Source of the DNA: Pseudomonadota bacterium
GTDB lineage: Bacteria; Pseudomonadota; Alphaproteobacteria; Sphingomonadales; Sphingomonadaceae
Assembly: GCA_023390415.1 (NCBI GenBank)
Contig: JAEWCW010000162.1
Span: forward strand, 1 to 12,384
DNA: 12,384 bases
Direction of reading: 5' to 3'
Both the position numbers and the translations under genes were made by a program. The notes beneath the pieces are model-generated. The model made no database searches and was not told the DNA's origin. It worked only from the letters and a program-made list of their open reading frames with translations. This document shows, piece by piece, positions 5,755 to 12,384 of the stretch (positions are counted from its first letter, which is position 1; each line of letters starts with the position of its first letter).

Positions 5755-7377
5755 GTGGCAAGCACCGCTCCCCGCGACGTCACCTACGATAGCAATACCA
5801 TCCTCGGCCATCCGCGCGGCCTGTTCGTGCTGTTCTTCGCGGAAATGTGGGAGCGCTTCTCCTACTACGGCATGCGGGCGCTGCTCATTTTCTACCTGAC
5901 GCAGCATTGGCTCTTCTCTGACGAACGCTCGGGCGTCATCTACGGCGCCTACACCGCCCTGGTCTACATCACCCCCGTGCTCGGCGGCTATCTCGCCGAT
6001 CGCTATATCGGGCAGCGAAAGGCGGTCCTGTTCGGCGCCGTCCTGCTCACCTTCGGCCACTTCCTGATGGGCTTCGAGGGGGCCGGCGGGCAGGATGCCG
6101 CGAGCCTCAGCATCTTCTGGCTGGCGCTTTCCTTCATCATCGTCGGCTCGGGCTTCCTGAAGGCGAACATCTCGGTGATCGTCGGCCAGCTCTATCCGCG
6201 CACCGACGTCCGCCGCGACGGCGCCTACACCATCTTCTACATGGGGATTAACCTCGGCGCCGCGATCGGCTCGCTGCTCTGCGGCTATCTCGGCCAGACC
6301 TACGGCTGGTCCTACGGCTTCGGCGCCGCCGGCGTCGGCATGCTCCTCGGCCTCATCGTCTTCGTCTGGGGCAAGCCGCTCCTCATGGGCCGCGGTGAAG
6401 CGCCCGATGCGGCCTGGCTGCGCAGCAGCGTCGTCGGCATCCGCGCCGAGTGGCTGATCTACCTGGTCGGCTTCGCCGCAGTCATCGGCATCTGGCAGCT
6501 CATCCAGTATCAGGAGGTGGTCGGCTGGCTGCTTCTCGTCGCCGGAATCATCCTGGTCGCCTACGTCCTGATGACGGCGGTCACCAAGCTTCCGCGCGAG
6601 GACCGGGATCGCATCTTCGCGGCGATGTTCCTGATCCTCGGTTCGATCATGTTCTGGGCCCTGTTCGAGCAGGCCGGATCGTCGCTGAACCTGTTCACCG
6701 ACCGCTCGGTCGACCGCAACATGCTCGGCTGGGACGTCCCTGCCTCGATGTTCCAGTCGATCAACGCCATCTACATCGTCCTCCTTGCGCCGCTCTTCGC
6801 CCTGCTCTGGACGAAGCTCGGCCGCGCCGGGCTCGAGCCGTCGGCTCCGGCCAAGTTCGGCCTTGCGATGCTCCAGCTCGGTCTCGGCTTCCTCGTCCTC
6901 GTCTGGGGCAGCCAGGCGGCCGGCATGGAGAACATGACCCCGGTCATCTTCATCTTCCTCATCTACCTGCTGCACACGACCGGCGAGCTCTGCCTGTCGC
7001 CGGTCGGGCTCAGCGCGATGAACCGGCTCGCGCCGGCGCACATGGCGTCGCTGATCATGGGCACCTGGTTTTTCGCCTCGGCGACCGGCAACTTCGCGGC
7101 TGGCCTGATCGCGGCGGCGACCGGTTCGGAAGCGGCCAGCGGCGAAGGCGCTGGCAAGGAGACCGTTCTGAACGTCTATACGACGGTCGGCTGGGTCGCG
7201 ATCGGCTTCGGCGTCGCCGTGATCCTCGTCTCGCCGCTGATCAGGAAGCTGATGCATCTCGATACGCTGCGCGACAATGAGGACGAGGAGCTTGCGGGCT
7301 ACAAGGAGCTCGGCGAGAATCAGGCGCCCGGCCTGTTCCCGCAGCGCGAGACCAAGCCCGAGACGAGGGAGATCTGA
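5755..7377 (+). CDS. Proton-dependent oligopeptide transporter (POT/PTR2 family MFS)
   Basis: A 540-residue inner-membrane symporter expected to import di- and tripeptides with protons. Hallmarks: ExxER in AEMWERFSYYGMRALLIFYL (E30, E33, R34), the proton-coupling motif; GGYLADRYIGQRKA (77-90), the MFS loop motif; FYMGINLG (161-168), the PTR2 signature; WALFEQAGSSLNLFTDR (301-317); and GELCLSPVGLSAMNRLAP (410-427). About 12-14 hydrophobic segments run to residue 500, followed by a charged cytoplasmic tail. The GTG start at 5755 is supported by GGAG (5743-5746) 8 nt upstream; the ATG that contains this GGAG (5741) is out of frame. The stop shares one base with the start of the lipoprotein amidohydrolase, so it is the first gene of a translationally coupled operon whose other products are likely periplasmic hydrolases. 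Length is typical for bacterial POT proteins. Confidence 0.95.
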   Translation: MASTAPRDVTYDSNTILGHPRGLFVLFFAEMWERFSYYGMRALLIFYLTQHWLFSDERSGVIYGAYTALVYITPVLGGYLADRYIGQRKAVLFGAVLLTFGHFLMGFEGAGGQDAASLSIFWLALSFIIVGSGFLKANISVIVGQLYPRTDVRRDGAYTIFYMGINLGAAIGSLLCGYLGQTYGWSYGFGAAGVGMLLGLIVFVWGKPLLMGRGEAPDAAWLRSSVVGIRAEWLIYLVGFAAVIGIWQLIQYQEVVGWLLLVAGIILVAYVLMTAVTKLPREDRDRIFAAMFLILGSIMFWALFEQAGSSLNLFTDRSVDRNMLGWDVPASMFQSINAIYIVLLAPLFALLWTKLGRAGLEPSAPAKFGLAMLQLGLGFLVLVWGSQAAGMENMTPVIFIFLIYLLHTTGELCLSPVGLSAMNRLAPAHMASLIMGTWFFASATGNFAAGLIAAATGSEAASGEGAGKETVLNVYTTVGWVAIGFGVAVILVSPLIRKLMHLDTLRDNEDEELAGYKELGENQAPGLFPQRETKPETREI

Positions 7378-8786
7378 TGAAGCTACGGCTGTTCGTCGCT
7401 GCGACCGCGGTCGCAGCGCTGGTCGGCTGCGCGAACCAGAGGAGCGAGGCGCAATCCGCCTCCTCCTCGTCGCAGCCCAAGGCCGCAGCGGCGCGCTACA
7501 CGCCGCCCGAGGACCCCTATCCCTCGACCTATCGGCCCTATCCGTCGGTTCCGACCGCGATTACCGGCGCGACCGTCTTCGACGGCGAGGGCCGGCGGAT
7601 CGAGAACGGCACCGTGGTCATGGTCGATGGACGGATCCAGGCGATCGGCGGGCCCGATACGGCGATCCCTGAGGGTGCGACCCGGATCGACGGCACCGGC
7701 CGCTGGGTCACCCCCGGCATCATCGACAATCACAGCCACCTCGGCGACTATCCGAGCCCCGGCGTCGAGGCGCATTCGGACGGCAACGAGGCGACCAACC
7801 CGGTCCGTCCCGAAGTCTGGGCCGAGCACAGCGTCTGGCCGCAGGATCCGGGCTTCACCCGGGCGCTCGCCAATGGCGGCGTGACCACGCTCCAGGTGCT
7901 TCCGGGCTCGGCGAACCTTTTCGGCGGGCGCAGCGTCGTCCTCCGCAACGTCCCCGCCCGCACCGTTCAGGGGATGCGCTTCCCGGGCGCCCGCCGTGGC
8001 CTGAAGATGGCCTGCGGCGAGAATCCGAAGCGCGTCTACGGAAGTCGCAACACGATGCCGCAGACCCGCATGGGCAATGTCGCGGTGATGCGCTCCACCT
8101 GGCTTCGGGCGATCGAATATCGCGAGCGGCGTGCCCGCGATCCGAACACGCCGCGCGATCTCCAGATGGACACCCTGGTCGAAGTGCTGAACGGCGACAT
8201 CCTCGTCCACAACCATTGCTACCGCGCGGACGAGATGGCGATCATGCTCGATATGGCGCGCGAGTTCGGCTTCCGCATCGCCAGCTTCCACCACGCCGTC
8301 GAGGCCTACAAGATCCCCGATCTGCTGCGCGCCAGCGGCACCTGCGCCGCCGTGTGGGCGGATTGGTGGGGCTTCAAGATGGAGGCCTATGACGCGATCA
8401 ACGAGAATGCGCCGCTCGTCCATGCCGGCGGGGCCTGCACGATCATCCATTCGGACGACGCCAACGGCATCCAGCGGCTGAACCAGGAAGCGGCCAAGGC
8501 GCTCGCCGACGGCCGCCGGATGGGGCTCAACATCTCCGACGAGGAGGCCTGGACCTGGCTCAGCCTCAATCCCGCGCGCTCGCTTGGGATCGAGAACGAG
8601 ACCGGCTCGCTCCGGATCGGCAAGCGCGCCGACGTCGTGATGTGGAACGGCAACCCCTACAGCGTCTACACGCGCCCGCAGCGCGTCTGGATCGACGGTG
8701 CGCTGATGTATGACATGAACAACCCGCGGCTGCGGCCTGTGACCGACTTCGAGCTCGGCCAGCCCGGCGAGGGAGACGTGAAATGA
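7377..8786 (+). CDS. Lipoprotein amidohydrolase (COG1228/imidazolonepropionase-like), metal ligands present
   Basis: A 469-residue secreted metal-dependent hydrolase. Residues 1-18 are a lipoprotein signal ending in the lipobox LVGC (Cys18), followed by a Ser/Gln/Ala-rich linker, so it should be anchored in the outer or inner membrane facing the periplasm. The composite beta domain (PTAITGATVFDG...DGRIQAIG) flanks a TIM-barrel. Metal-site elements: HSH (H119, H121) in TPGIIDNHSHLG; GENPKR with K218, possibly a bridging lysine; H278/H280 in LVHNHCYRADEM; H305/H306 in SFHHAVEAY; and H358-S-D360-D in IIHSDDANG. The C-terminal GSLRIGKRADVVMWNGNP is the family signature. Characterised relatives of this group include prolidase-like dipeptidases from Caulobacter, which would suit a gene next to a peptide transporter; the substrate here is inference. 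It overlaps the transporter by 1 nt and the next gene by 4 nt (ATGA). Confidence 0.9.
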   Translation: MKLRLFVAATAVAALVGCANQRSEAQSASSSSQPKAAAARYTPPEDPYPSTYRPYPSVPTAITGATVFDGEGRRIENGTVVMVDGRIQAIGGPDTAIPEGATRIDGTGRWVTPGIIDNHSHLGDYPSPGVEAHSDGNEATNPVRPEVWAEHSVWPQDPGFTRALANGGVTTLQVLPGSANLFGGRSVVLRNVPARTVQGMRFPGARRGLKMACGENPKRVYGSRNTMPQTRMGNVAVMRSTWLRAIEYRERRARDPNTPRDLQMDTLVEVLNGDILVHNHCYRADEMAIMLDMAREFGFRIASFHHAVEAYKIPDLLRASGTCAAVWADWWGFKMEAYDAINENAPLVHAGGACTIIHSDDANGIQRLNQEAAKALADGRRMGLNISDEEAWTWLSLNPARSLGIENETGSLRIGKRADVVMWNGNPYSVYTRPQRVWIDGALMYDMNNPRLRPVTDFELGQPGEGDVK

Positions 8787-10174
8787 GGAAGGCCCTGTTC
8801 CGTTCGGCTTTGCTCGCCGCGGCCGCACTGTCCTTCGCCGCGCCTGCGCTCGCGCAGCCGGTTGCGATCACCAACGGGCGGGTCGTCATCGGCGACGGCT
8901 CGGCGCCGATCGACGGCGGTACCGTCGTCATCGACAACGGCCGGGTTGTCGCGGCCGGCGCCAACGTGGCGGTCCCCGCGGGGGCGACGGTCGTCGATGC
9001 ACGCGGCCGTTGGGTGACTCCGGGCATCGTCGCCGGCTTCTCGCGCATCGGCCTGGTCGAGGTCGACGCGGTCAACGCCACCAACGACGTCTCGGCGGCC
9101 AACTCGCCGTTCAGTGCCGCGCTCGACGTGGCGCCTGCGATCAATCCGCAGGCCGCCGCAATCGCCGTCAATCGCGCGGCGGGTATCACCCGCGCTGTCG
9201 TTGCGCCGGGCGTCTCGCGGAGCATCTTCGCCGGGCAGGGCGCGCTCATCGATCTCGGCGCCGATATGGAGCCGATCACCAGGCGGCGGCTGTTCCAATA
9301 TGTCGAGCTCGGCGAGGAAGGCGCGAGCCAGGCCGGCGGCAGCCGCGTCTCGGCCCACGTCCTGCTGCGCAACGCGCTGCGCGAGGCGGGCGAGCTCCGT
9401 ACGCCGATCGCCAGCGGCGGCGCCCGCAACGCGCGCCAGCCCGTCCCGCCAGAGGATGTCGAGGAGAATCCCTACGTCGTCACCGGCAACGAGCGTCGGG
9501 ACGACGTGCTCCTCACCCGCTTCGACGCGGCGGCCCTGATCCCGGTCGTCCGCGGCCAGCAATATCTGCTCGTCCATGTCGAGCGCGCGGCGGACATCCT
9601 CCAGGCACTCCAGCTCAAGCGCGAATTCCCGAACCTCCGCCTCGTCCTCCTGGGCGCGACCGAGGGCTGGCGGGTCGCCGAGCAGATCCGAGCCGCCGGG
9701 GTCCCTGTGATCGCCAACGCGCTCGTCGATCTTCCGGCGAGCTTCGAGCAGCTTGCGTCGACCCAGTCGAATGTCGGCCGGATGCGCGCCGCGGGCGTGC
9801 AGGTCGGCATCGGCCTGATCAATGACGACGAGGCGCGGCAGATCCGGGTGCTCCCGCAGCATGCCGGCAATCTCGTGGCGATCACCCGGGTGCCGGGCCA
9901 TACGGGCTTGAGCTGGGACGAGGCCTTCGCCGCGATCAGCTCGCGCCCCGCAGAGGCGTTCGGCCTCGGCGGCGAGATCGGTTCGCTTCGTCCTGGTCGG
10001 CGCGCAGACGTGGTGGTCTGGAGCGGCGACCCGCTCGAGCTTTCGAGCGCGGTCGAAGCCGTCTGGATCGACGGCGTGTCGCAATCGCTGGAGAACCGCC
10101 AGACGCGCCTCCGTGACCGCTATCGCGAGCCGGTCGAAGGCACCCTGCCGAACGCCTACGACCCCCGGGACTAA
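8783..10174 (+). CDS. Secreted amidohydrolase-family protein with metal ligands lost (probable pseudoenzyme)
   Basis: A 463-residue paralogue of the preceding gene with a Sec signal peptide (APALA-Q, cleavage after residue 24). The fold elements are kept: AITNGRVVIGDG, WVTPGI, a barrel, and GEIGSLRPGRRADVVVWSGDP (398-418). Aligned by eye on WVTPGI, the metal-binding HSH of the neighbour becomes F86-S87-R88 (GIVAGFSRIG) and the preceding Asp becomes Ala. The GENPKR stretch is absent, HH becomes GA (VLLGATEGWRV, 288-298), and HSDD becomes INDD (346-349). Only H265 in LLVHVERA and an Asp in NDD remain. It therefore probably cannot bind the usual metal centre. The 4-nt ATGA overlap with the intact partner suggests coupled synthesis and perhaps a heteromeric complex. 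The gene is complete, without frameshift, so it appears to be maintained. Confidence 0.88.
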   Translation: MRKALFRSALLAAAALSFAAPALAQPVAITNGRVVIGDGSAPIDGGTVVIDNGRVVAAGANVAVPAGATVVDARGRWVTPGIVAGFSRIGLVEVDAVNATNDVSAANSPFSAALDVAPAINPQAAAIAVNRAAGITRAVVAPGVSRSIFAGQGALIDLGADMEPITRRRLFQYVELGEEGASQAGGSRVSAHVLLRNALREAGELRTPIASGGARNARQPVPPEDVEENPYVVTGNERRDDVLLTRFDAAALIPVVRGQQYLLVHVERAADILQALQLKREFPNLRLVLLGATEGWRVAEQIRAAGVPVIANALVDLPASFEQLASTQSNVGRMRAAGVQVGIGLINDDEARQIRVLPQHAGNLVAITRVPGHTGLSWDEAFAAISSRPAEAFGLGGEIGSLRPGRRADVVVWSGDPLELSSAVEAVWIDGVSQSLENRQTRLRDRYREPVEGTLPNAYDPRD

Positions 10175-10214
10175 GCTCCCCGGATCGCAAGCGGCGGCCG
10201 CGCGTTGGCGGGCG

Positions 10215-10220
10215 AGGAGG
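10215..10220 (+). promoter_or_regulatory. Ribosome binding site that sets the aminotransferase start
   Basis: A perfect AGGAGG is followed by a 5-nt spacer and ATG at 10226. It decides against the in-frame TTG at 10205, which would put this site inside the coding sequence and add seven residues (MAGEEAI) not expected from the family. Confidence 0.8.
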
Positions 10221-10225
10221 CGATC

Positions 10226-11380
10226 ATGCCCGCCCTCGCCCACTCCAAGACTGCCGTGCAGTTCGACGTTGTTCGGACCGAAGGCTGTCGCGTATTCACC
10301 GCCGACGGGCGGAGCGCGATCGATTTCCAGAGCGGCTGGTGCGTCGGGAATCTCGGCTGGAGCCGGCCCGAGATCGATCAGGCGCTCCGCGATTTCGACG
10401 GGCCCGCTTATGTCTATCCAGGCCATCATTACGGGCCGTGGGAGGAACTGGCGCGAGCGCTCGTCGAGATTGCTCCGCCCGGGCTCCAGCGCTGCTTCCG
10501 CGCGACGGGCGGCAGCGAGGCGGTGGAGATCGCGCTGCAGGCGGCGATGCTGCACACCGGCCGCGCCCGCTTTGTCACGATCGAGGATTGCTATCACGGC
10601 AACACGCTCGGCCCGCGCAGCATCGGCGACGCCGAAACGAGGAGCCTGTTCCCACGCCTCGGCCTGCCGGCGCCGCGAACGATCAGGCCGCCGCTCGACG
10701 AGGCCCGGCTGGCCCAGGTCGAAACCGCGCTGAAGCCGCGCGACGTCGCGGCGGTCATCCTCGAGCCGGTAATCTGCAATCTCGGCGCGCTCGTTCCGGA
10801 GCCCGCCTTCCTGAGCGGAGTCCAGGACCTGTGCCGCCGCTCCGGCACCTTGCTGATCTTCGACGAGGTCGCGACCGGCTTTGGCCGCACAGGCCGCATG
10901 TTCGCTGCCGAGCATAGCGGAGTCCGGCCGGACATATTGATCCTCGCCAAGGCGATCACCGCCGGCTTCGCGCCGATGGGCGCGACCCTGACGACCGGCC
11001 CGGTGGCGGAATCGATGCTGAAGGCCGGTGCCTATTCGACTTATGGCTGGCACCCGCGAAGCACTGCCGCGGCGCTCGCCAACCTCGCCTGGTGGCGCGA
11101 GAATGGCGACGTGCTCCTCGCCCATGTCGACGCGCTCAACCGGCTGTTCGTCGAGCGTCTCGCCGCCCTCGGCCTCGGCCCGGTCCAGGGCAAGGGTCTC
11201 GCGCTCGGGGTTGCGACCGGCGATGAGGATCGGGCCGAGCGAATCAAGGCGAAGTGCCTGAAAGAAGGGGTGGTCGTTGCCGCCGAGGGCGACGTCGTCA
11301 CCCTGTTCCCGCCGCTGGTCATCGACGATGCGACTGCGGCCGAAGGGCTCGACATCTTGCAGCGTTGCGCGTCCGCCTGA
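10226..11380 (+). CDS. Class III PLP-dependent aminotransferase
   Basis: A 384-residue fold-type I aminotransferase of the class III (ornithine/omega-amino acid) group, cytoplasmic, moving an amino group between a donor amine and a 2-oxoacid. Visible elements: phosphate-binding TGGSEAVEIALQAA (94-107); YHG (123-125), which stacks on the cofactor; the signature LLIFDEVATGFGRTGRMFAAE (209-229) with D213, which pairs with the pyridine nitrogen; LAKAITAGFAPMGA with K242 as the Schiff-base lysine; and STYGWHP (271-277). It is shorter than the usual 420-460 residues, with a compact N-terminus. In the C-terminal strand, where many relatives have R before a PPL motif (as in IRFxPPL), this protein has T359 (VVTLFPPL), so carboxylate recognition may differ. 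The substrate is unknown. It follows the amidohydrolase pair by 51 nt and precedes panB by 55 nt, possibly in one transcript. Confidence 0.9.
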   Translation: MPALAHSKTAVQFDVVRTEGCRVFTADGRSAIDFQSGWCVGNLGWSRPEIDQALRDFDGPAYVYPGHHYGPWEELARALVEIAPPGLQRCFRATGGSEAVEIALQAAMLHTGRARFVTIEDCYHGNTLGPRSIGDAETRSLFPRLGLPAPRTIRPPLDEARLAQVETALKPRDVAAVILEPVICNLGALVPEPAFLSGVQDLCRRSGTLLIFDEVATGFGRTGRMFAAEHSGVRPDILILAKAITAGFAPMGATLTTGPVAESMLKAGAYSTYGWHPRSTAAALANLAWWRENGDVLLAHVDALNRLFVERLAALGLGPVQGKGLALGVATGDEDRAERIKAKCLKEGVVVAAEGDVVTLFPPLVIDDATAAEGLDILQRCASA

Positions 11381-11435
11381 TCGGTAGGCCAAGCTGTGCT
11401 TTGCCCCTTGCGCGCCGAGGAGCTAAGACGGCCCC

Positions 11436-12293
11436 ATGTCCACCTACACGATCGATACCTCGACCTCCCGGGCGCATCCGACGCCTGCGCCGATGCGGCG
11501 GCTGACCGCGCCCGCGATCCAGCAGCGCAAGGGCGGCGAGCCGATCGTGATGCTGACCGCCTACACGATGCGGATGGCGCAGCTGCTCGATCCGCATTGC
11601 GACATGCTGCTGGTCGGCGACAGCCTCGGCCAGGTCATTTACGGCTTGCCGTCGACCATTCCCGTGACGCTGGACATGATGTGCGCGCATGGCGCTGCGG
11701 TCGTGCGCGGCTCCTGGCATGCGCTCGTCGCGGTCGACATGCCGTTCGGAAGCTATGAGGAAAGCCCGGGCCAGGCCTTCCGCAACGCGGCGCGGGTGAT
11801 GAAGGAGACCGGGGCCGCTGCGGTGAAGCTCGAGGGCGGCGAAGCGATGGCCGAGACGATCGCCTTCCTGGTGCGCCGCGGGATTCCCGTCATCGGTCAT
11901 GTCGGCCTGACACCCCAGGCGGTGAACGCATTGGGCGGCTACCGCGCCCGGGGCCGCGACGATGCGGAAGCCGCCAAGATCCTCGCCGACGCCCGCGCGG
12001 TCGACCAGGCCGGCGCCTTCGCGCTGGTCCTCGAAGGGGTCATGGAGGAGATCGCGGATCAGGCAACCGCCGCCGTCTCCTGCCCGACTATCGGGATCGG
12101 CGCCTCGGCCCAGTGCGACGGGCAGGTGCTGGTGACCGAGGACATGCTCGGCCTGTTCGAGCGGACGCCTCGATTCGTGAAGCGCTACGACGATCTTGCG
12201 GCGCGCATCGGCGAGGCCGCTGCGGCCTATGCCGGCGAGGTCAGGAGCAGGGCCTTCCCGACCGAGGATCAAATCTATCGTCCCGCAAAGTGA
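11436..12293 (+). CDS. panB: 3-methyl-2-oxobutanoate hydroxymethyltransferase (ketopantoate synthase)
   Basis: Catalyses the first committed step of pantothenate (vitamin B5/CoA) synthesis: transfer of a hydroxymethyl group from 5,10-methylene-tetrahydrofolate to 2-oxoisovalerate, in the cytoplasm as a multimeric TIM-barrel enzyme. RKGGEPIVMLTAYT (31-44) is the N-terminal signature. Mg2+ and substrate residues are intact: D62 in LLVGDSLG, D101 in VAVDMPFGSY, K131 and E133 in VKLEGG; H155 lies in GHVGLTPQ and the catalytic base E200 in LVLEG. Length (285 aa) is slightly above the usual 260-270 because of a polar 20-residue N-terminal extension rich in Thr/Ser/Pro. GAGGAG (11417-11422) lies 13 nt before the ATG, a rather long spacing. 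A start at Met20 (11493) would give a more typical N-terminus but has no ribosome binding site. panC is not adjacent in the visible sequence. Confidence 0.96.
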   Translation: MSTYTIDTSTSRAHPTPAPMRRLTAPAIQQRKGGEPIVMLTAYTMRMAQLLDPHCDMLLVGDSLGQVIYGLPSTIPVTLDMMCAHGAAVVRGSWHALVAVDMPFGSYEESPGQAFRNAARVMKETGAAAVKLEGGEAMAETIAFLVRRGIPVIGHVGLTPQAVNALGGYRARGRDDAEAAKILADARAVDQAGAFALVLEGVMEEIADQATAAVSCPTIGIGASAQCDGQVLVTEDMLGLFERTPRFVKRYDDLAARIGEAAAAYAGEVRSRAFPTEDQIYRPAK

Positions 12294-12384
12294 AGGTCTT
12301 TTCTACGCGCCGCCGCCCCGGTAAGGAGCCCATGGGGGCCAGCGCGCCCGCGCAGCGGCCGGAGCGCCAAGCATCGTATTGAGA

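Noticed and set aside
5692..7257. 521-codon minus-strand open frame opposite the POT transporter
   Set aside because: It is a low-complexity Asp/Glu/Arg/His-rich translation, the mirror of codon bias in the transporter gene.
10205..10225. TTG start for the aminotransferase
   Set aside because: The perfect AGGAGG at 10215-10220 points to ATG 10226.
8666..11392. 908-codon open frame on the minus strand across the second amidohydrolase and the aminotransferase
   Set aside because: It is antisense to two genes with clear family motifs. Its translation is Arg/Asp/Gly-rich with no recognisable domain. Long antisense frames are expected in GC-rich DNA.
12332..12382. 16-codon open frame with AAGGAG just upstream
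   Set aside because: The spacing to ATG is only 3 nt, the product is composition-biased, and it ends at once; nothing supports a real peptide.

Overview
This is a 12.4 kb window of GC-rich, densely coding DNA of ordinary chromosomal type. It most likely comes from an alphaproteobacterium of the Sphingomonas group. The basis is a three-gene split proton-translocating transhydrogenase (pntAA/pntAB/pntB) preceded by a tiny aa3-oxidase subunit IV gene, a dispersed palindromic repeat whose translation reads MPAFAGMT, and a periplasmic TPR/TonB-C-like protein carrying the IVTGSRI motif. The lineage is inferred from gene content. No rRNA, tRNA, CRISPR array, transposase, phage gene or pseudogene was found.

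Layout: (1) At 1-111, minus strand, is the N-terminus of a response regulator, divergent from (2) a 380-residue secreted protein (237-1379, plus). (3) A respiratory and energy cluster on the plus strand runs from a 46-aa cytochrome c oxidase subunit IV gene (1465-1605) through pntAA, pntAB and pntB (1625-4511). It ends in an inverted palindromic repeat (4525-4637). (4) On the minus strand are a nitroreductase (5627-5040) and a short GntR regulator (4993-4646), convergent with pntB. (5) Divergent from the nitroreductase is a tightly coupled three-gene operon (5755-10174): a POT-family peptide transporter, a lipoprotein amidohydrolase with metal ligands intact, and a secreted amidohydrolase paralogue that has lost them. 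The junctions overlap by 1 and 4 nt. (6) A class III aminotransferase (10226-11380) and panB (11436-12293) follow on the same strand. The last 91 bases hold no confident gene.

How the genes work together: CoxIV and Pnt both belong to inner-membrane energy metabolism. Pnt uses the proton gradient to make NADPH, and the nitroreductase next door would consume reduced nicotinamide. The POT/amidohydrolase operon looks like a peptide-use module: periplasmic enzymes of the COG1228 amidohydrolase group, some of whose relatives are dipeptidases, work next to a proton-coupled di/tripeptide importer. The aminotransferase and PanB would act in the cytoplasm on amino and keto acids and on pantothenate synthesis.

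The most unusual points are the active/inactive amidohydrolase pair and the secreted protein that combines a TonB-receptor-like N-terminal motif with a TonB-C-like C-terminus. Most of the window is recognisable housekeeping or accessory metabolism, and I see no clear evidence of a wholly undescribed system.
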